Source: Harmonia axyridis
Lineage: Eukaryota > Arthropoda > Insecta > Coleoptera > Coccinellidae
DNA: 64,000 nucleotides
Reading direction: 5' to 3'
Assembly (NCBI RefSeq): GCF_914767665.1
Contig: NC_059503.1
Coordinates: 30,690,001-30,754,000, forward strand
Numbering within the stretch: the first letter of the stretch is position 1; each line of letters starts with the position of its first letter. Shown in pieces: positions 59,101 through 64,000 of this stretch. The translations under genes and the position numbers were made by a program. The notes under the pieces were generated by a model. It did not search any database. It saw only the letters and a program-made list of their open reading frames with translations, and was not told the DNA's origin.

Positions 59101-62100
59101 ACAACAATATGAAACAAGAAAATTACCATCTTCCAAAATATATTCCGGAATAAACTTATAACATCCTAAGCAAGCATGAAATCAATGAAAGATAATTACA
59201 CCACCTTGAAATATATATATTCTGTCATCTTCAGATAAAAGATCAAGGATAGCAAAAGGGACAATCTTTTGAATCTTTGAAAACCCAGAAATGTTAGTCA
59301 TTAGCATACTAGCAAAAAGCCATCAAGAATTTACCTGGTATAAGTGTTGACATGCAATGGTTAAAAAAATGGCATTTTAGTATTTAGAACAAAGATGCAC
59401 TCTGAGAAGTTTTTACACAATTACCTCTTTCATTTTGATTGGGTAAAAGTTCTTGGTAGAGCAAATCTGAATTATCTCCTGATTTGTAAAAAAAATATAT
59501 ATAAATGAAAAGATAATTAAATCAATTGATATCAAATATGAAATGAAACTTTTTGAAATTGAAAAATGAAAAATCTTCCGAAAGATATTCAAAAATTCTC
59601 TTATACCTCTGGCCCATTTTGGCAATGGGCTAACCCTGCCCTGTTGGTGATGAGTGGGACTAAGTGTCCCCAAATTTCTGTCTCCTGGTGTAGGCGTTCT
59701 CCTTAATAGTTCTCCCACTAAAAAATTTTAGGCAAGTGCTAAGTTATAAGCGTTAAGAATCTAGAGCAAAGTAAGACTAATTTACAAGGCAAAAGACGAT
59801 AGAAATGTTTTGTAAAAGAATACTTTTTCTGACATCTTTTTGGCATTGTATTAAAACAATTACAAAAGCAACATTGAAATACCTTTATCGACAAAGTATG
59901 TATGTGCAGGGGGTTCTGTAAGAAATATAAAAAAAAATTATTTGTCGGAAATTGCATTCTAAATTCATGGAAAATTGCCTTAAAAGAAATTTATATTCAA
60001 AGAAATGTTTATCAGTTAAGTAGAAAGCTCAATATGTAATGCATCTTTGAAGCAAAATTTATCTTCCACCAAAAGTATGTCCAGAGAAGTATGTCTTACC
60101 TAAATGAAGAGAATTCATATCGGGTAAAGGTGGTAACTCTGGATTGATCAGAACAGCCTTACGAACAACTTCCACTGCATTTAACAACTGCAAAAAATTT
60201 TCAATTATTTATTTACATTTACACAAGGCATTTGAAATGAACATAAATCAGTCAAATTAGTAGAAAAAAATTTTGTATAGAAATGTTGAAAGAAATTTTC
60301 TTTTGAAGATGACACAGTATTGTGTATTTTGGAAAGTTGTTTGTTTTTCCTCTAAAGAGGAGTTCCAGCTTTTAGCGTTCTTCTTCCTTCTCAGCATTGC
60401 CAATCCTGGCTGAACTGAAACCAACTGGAATGGCCCAAGTCTAGGTCTAGGGAGGAGTTCGCCTCAGCATATGTATATATAGAAGGTATTGTGTTGTCCT
60501 TAACACAGTAAGGTTAGCTCTGGCAAACAGAATATGATTCCCAGTTTCATCCACATTTCTGCACTAGTGGCACAAGGGGCAACATTAATTGATATTTAAT
60601 ATTTATTAAACAGGTGGCCAGTTAGCGCAGCAGTCATCAGACTTGGTTATCTCAAGGCTTTTTTTTTAAATCTCAGGCTTAGAGGACGGCCTCCCAATAA
60701 GAAGTTCTGATTGCCTGAGATAGTTATTCTCCATTTGAAGAACAATTTGCTGTCTAGCCATCTCATACAAATGTTCCTGACAGATGTAAGGCAACTTTTA
60801 GGTATAGATTTTCAGAGAAAAGATTTTCTCTATTGCCACTGGGATTTCTCTTTTTTTCAAACAGCTATAGCTCAAGGGTCCAAAATGACATGTAATTCGC
60901 CCCATCTTCCTAATTGAAATTATAAAAAGGGTGGCAACTCCTCTGTAGTGGGAAAACTTATGATGTAGAAATATATGTTTTGGTCATTTTTGGATATGAA
61001 TTTTATTCTAATTTGACTGATATCCTTTCATATGAAACAAAATGAATGACAATGAATTTATGTGCACTGCTTCTATCAAAACTATCATTTTCTTCATTGG
61101 ATAATAGGTGATTCTACCTATTCCTCATTTGGTCCTTATCAGCATAAAGAAAATTATATTGCACATTTGCCTTGATAGGGTTAATAATGTGTTTTTATAT
61201 GAAAATTTTGAACATTCCAGATACTCACCATTTTGTTAGATTCTCTCCACCTTGAAGCAGCACCTACATCAGAAGGGTTTATGGCAACCAATTTTGCATC
61301 TTGTACCATTGGCGGAACACCTTCAACAGATTTTAAAAAACTTGTTCAAGTTTCATCCGAAAGTAGGGATCAGAAAATACATCAATTTATTGATTATACT
61401 CACAATTTTGCAAGTAATCAGATGCACGGTTCACGTCATCGATGAAATTAGGATCTTCAGAATTGTCACTCTCCTGTTTGGCTACCAACAACACCCTGTT
61501 TGCAAGACGAGCAATAGCAGAGGTATTGTCCACCATCTTTTGGGGTTGCTTGTTCTTAATAGCTTCTTCGCATAAGAATGTATGCTTTCTCATTTGTTCC
61601 TCTAGAACAAATGGTAAGCATTAGAATTTTGGCAAGAAAAAGAAGGATTGATTGACATAAGTTCCTTTCCAGTTACTGGATGGGGAAAAGTTGTTGCGCC
61701 CTCCTCATTTTTGCAGTTTTGGTATGGAGAGCATCGGACACCTTCCGAAACTCCAAACTGTCCATATACAAACTGACATAGAAACTTAATTGTAATGAAT
61801 TTATTACAACCATTTTTTCTGGACATATCTTTTGAAGTTAGGTTGACGATTGATCAAAATTCAGAAAAATCTAACCGTTGAAAAAGATTTTATTTTCTTC
61901 ATTAAATCTATCTTTATTATTTCTGAATAATTCAAAGATCTAAAGGATATTGTATGATTAAATTTTCTTCTCAAGTATTTAGCAACTTTTTTCTGAGATA
62001 ATATTTATATGAGTTTATGAAAGAAAGTTTTTATTGATATTATATTTTACCAGAGGGTAATGTTTGTTTTATTTGTATATTAATAAAAATCTTAACAATA

Positions 62101-63480
62101 ACACATGAGTCCTAACCTTTATTCACTGCGATTCGTTTGATTAAATTCAATTCTATACCAAAATTATCATGATTCATGGGTATATTGATTAATCTATGAA
62201 TCATACAGGTATATCCGGCCATTTTATAACATGTGATGAGAAGTAGCATTGATCACTATGTGTTGGTTTCCTGAAAATATTGAAAGTATGCAAGATGTTT
62301 AACTTTTCAGGAAACCTAAACTTACTAATATTGCTATCCATGCTAATTCTCATCAAACAAATGGCAGTGAATAAGAGTTACAACCCATGTGTCATTGATA
62401 AGATTTTTATTAATAAACAAAGAAATCAAGCATTATGTCTAACGTACCCTATAGTAAAATATAATATCTATTAAAACTTTCTTTCATTAACTTATATGAA
62501 TATTATCTCAGAAAAAATTACTAAATATTTGAAAAGAAGATTTAATCGCAAAATATCCTTTAGAACTATGAATAATTTAGAAATTTTTATCAAAAATAAT
62601 AAACATAGAACTAATAAAGAAAATAAATCTGGTATCTACAAGTTGACTTGCAATGATTGTCCTTTGGTTTTTATTGGATAAACAGGAAGATCTTTCAAGA
62701 AGAGGATATAAAAACATCAAAGAAGTTATTCATCTGGTAGTTCATTTTCAACATATGCAAATCATATGGGACCATACTTCTAATATTTAATTCGAAATTC
62801 TTTATATGGAAAAGACACAAAATTAACAACCTTAGAATACCTTGCAATCAACAGGTATATTTCCCAAAAAATTCTTTTGAATGAAGAAGCAGATGTAAAC
62901 TCATTCCTTTTATTAAATATCGTCAAATAATTTGGAGGTCCTCGGCGGCAAATGTCCGATATACCTGTAAAGTTTTAGTAATCATGTTTTATCGGTCAAT
63001 GTTTATATTTTTGTCCTTATATCAGTTTGTCTTCAAGCTATGTTTTGGTCTAATCGATTAAACCTGATGAAGCAATAGTGTTGGCGAAACAATTTTTGAA
63101 AACATTAAAAAATTATTTTATTTTATTTCACCCCATCAAGCGGATGAGGCACTGTTGAGGCCCAAGAGGGTGTTACTTACTTCTATGTTACTTAGTTTGG
63201 CGTTTCGTTTATTGGCGTATTACTTTGACAGCGTTAAATTAGTTACCTGAAGCTTTGATGAAGTCTGCGGAGTCTGTTGCTTCGTCGCAGAGGTTTCTGA
63301 CTTTGGTCAGGGTGTCAGCGTACTGATTTTTAAGGTTCTCAAAGTGTTCATCAGCCGCCTTGGATGAAGGATAGTTCATCCTGATACTTCCAGCTGAGGT
63401 CAGTTGAGGGGTTAAACTCTCCACTTGATTGGCAGCACTCTGTAAGGATTCAGCAATCTTTTTGTTGCCTCCACTGCCGC
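56194..63480 (-). CDS. Vinc: vinculin, C-terminal exons (5' part beyond the right edge)
   Basis: Exons (minus): 63480-63247, 61601-61404, 61320-61229, 60187-60100, 59915-59883, 59717-59607, 59478-59425, 59001-58880, 58817-58688, 57258-57055, 56366-56194. Phases agree throughout. The sequence matches vinculin in order: end of the head (HFENLKNQYADTLTKVRNLC, IARLANRVLLVAKQESDNSE), the linker with proline-rich DEAPPRPPLPSDGAPVRPPP, then the tail bundle (NLHREVRQWSAKDNELIGGA, DKRIRTNLLQVCERIPTIAT, LKILSTVKATMLGAQG, NAQNLMQSVKETV) and the C-terminal arm GRLRWVRRQPWYAYA. Vinculin links talin and alpha-catenin to actin at adhesions. The tail binds F-actin and acidic lipids. The C-terminal RWVRRQPWY corresponds to RWVRKTPWYQ of vertebrates with two extra residues. 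The three short exons in the linker are discussed in the findings. Confidence 0.95.
57501..57507 (-). ncRNA. hammerhead ribozyme core, minus strand
   Basis: On the minus strand CTGACGA (57507-57501) is followed by stem II GTCATG-TTAT-CATGAC and GAAA at 57483-57480. Helices I and III were not established. Confidence 0.5.
57577..57605 (+). ncRNA. hammerhead ribozyme core, plus strand
   Basis: CTGACGA at 57577-57583, stem II GTCATG-TTAT-CATGAC, then GAAAC at 57601-57605. It is the mirror copy of the core on the minus strand. The cleavage site was not established. Confidence 0.5.
57628..58096. mobile_element. TA-flanked fold-back element, copy 2 (right end lost)
   Basis: It begins CAGGGTGGCCATTTG after TA, follows copy 1 closely (shared GGAAGATGGGGTGAGTGATA), lacks part of the right arm and ends in GTTTTCAAAT without the terminal GGCCACCCTG. 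It is inserted in the right arm of the palindrome above. Confidence 0.8.
62325..63095 (+). pseudogene. Penelope-like element remnant: GIY-YIG nuclease plus hammerhead core
   Basis: Plus-strand frames read IISEKITKYLKRRFNRKISF and MNNLEIFIKNNKHRTNKENK, then the GIY-YIG domain SGIYKLTCNDCPLVFIG, a stop, TGRSFKKRI, a stop, then SSFSTYANHM and LEYLAINRYI. The Penelope order of linker, KSGIYKLTC and GQTGRSFKxR is clear, with stops replacing Gln and others. The RT domain is missing. Downstream, at 63064-63090, is a hammerhead-like core CTGATGA ... GCGAAAC. The remnant is antisense in a vinculin intron. Confidence 0.8.
63064..63090 (+). ncRNA. hammerhead ribozyme-like core of Penelope-like element
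   Basis: CTGATGA at 63064-63070 and GAAAC at 63086-63090, with an intervening imperfect stem (GCAA against TTGGC with a bulge). It stands just downstream of the GIY-YIG remnant, where such ribozymes occur in Penelope-like elements. It is probably decayed. Confidence 0.45.
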
Positions 63481-64000
63481 CTTGAAGATAAGATAAAAAT
63501 ATTCATTAAATTATGCTTTCCATATTGAGAAAATAAATTCTTGTAGAGAAATCACAATGTTTTTGGAAGTATTTTGACAGATTTCTGTAACATTTTTCTA
63601 TTTTCATAAAATATTGAGAGTTTCACAATTTTGATTCTGAAACCTCTACATATAAAATTTTTATGCAATCTCACTGTTTGGCAAAAGTTTCTAGTTTAAA
63701 AAATTTAATTATTTTTATTATTTTCAAATTATTCCAAGGCCCTATATGCCAAAGTAATCCTTGAACCATAGGATATTGACTAGAAGGGGAATAGTCATGA
63801 CTATTTCATTATATATTAATCAATTTTATTTTTGTACTCAAATCTGTAGTTAGAGTTGTTGATGTTGACTGATATTTACCATCATTATTTCCACTATTGA
63901 TATTATTTTCACTATTATTTTGATCCAATTGCCAAGTTTAAGATAGCATTTAAAGACATTCTGAATCATGAGGTGCATTCCGAAATGAACACGTTAATAT
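63481..64000. other. vinculin intron running to the window edge
   Basis: AT-rich sequence upstream of the first in-window vinculin exon. No further exon could be read before the window ends. Confidence 0.5.

Overview
The window looks like nuclear DNA of an insect, probably a beetle (inference). It is AT-rich, its introns have GT-AG borders and are often short, the phosphoglycerate kinase and vinculin are of animal type, and there are many insect-style transposons (mariner, PIF/Harbinger-like, non-LTR, Penelope-like, CsRn1-type Gypsy, many fold-back elements). I see no rRNA, tRNA or CRISPR array.

Layout. 0.8-6.4 kb: four phase-compatible exons of an unrecognised minus-strand gene, with an old RT fragment and a dead mariner in its introns. 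6.9-9.1 kb: a TA-flanked fold-back element and an RT tail. 11-11.7 kb: a decayed THAP-domain gene. 12.4-13.5 kb: miniature elements and a repeat with a recurring small reading frame. 15-19.4 kb: the 5' end of a CsRn1-like LTR element, and a mariner relic apparently split by a 5'-truncated non-LTR element. 20.4-23.6 kb: a stack of nested fold-back elements. 23.7-29.1 kb: a DNA-binding gene cluster with two THAP-domain transcription units (minus) and a zeste/Myb-SANT-like gene (plus), the last two divergent. 31.3-39 kb: a nearly intact non-LTR retrotransposon whose endonuclease region is cut by a 3.06 kb DNA element. 40.1-40.6 kb: a frameshifted RpL27 retrocopy.

41.2-54.1 kb: the complete phosphoglycerate kinase gene (nine exons, 415 codons plus stop). 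Its 10.45 kb fifth intron holds, on the opposite strand, an entire gene of 17-18 exons that reads through every junction in phase to give about 2,316 residues with no family I recognise. 56.2 kb to beyond the right edge: vinculin on the minus strand. Its last eleven in-window exons include three short consecutive exons, all phase 1-1, in the linker between head and tail. Vinculin introns and flanks carry a Penelope-like remnant, paired hammerhead-ribozyme cores in a palindrome, and two copies of a TA-flanked fold-back element.

The clear host genes are Pgk (glycolysis), vinculin (cell adhesion), the nested unknown gene, the THAP and zeste-like DNA-binding genes and the left-edge unknown. Much of the rest is transposon sequence in various states of decay. 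Exon borders come from reading splice consensus and frame by eye, without alignments or RNA data.
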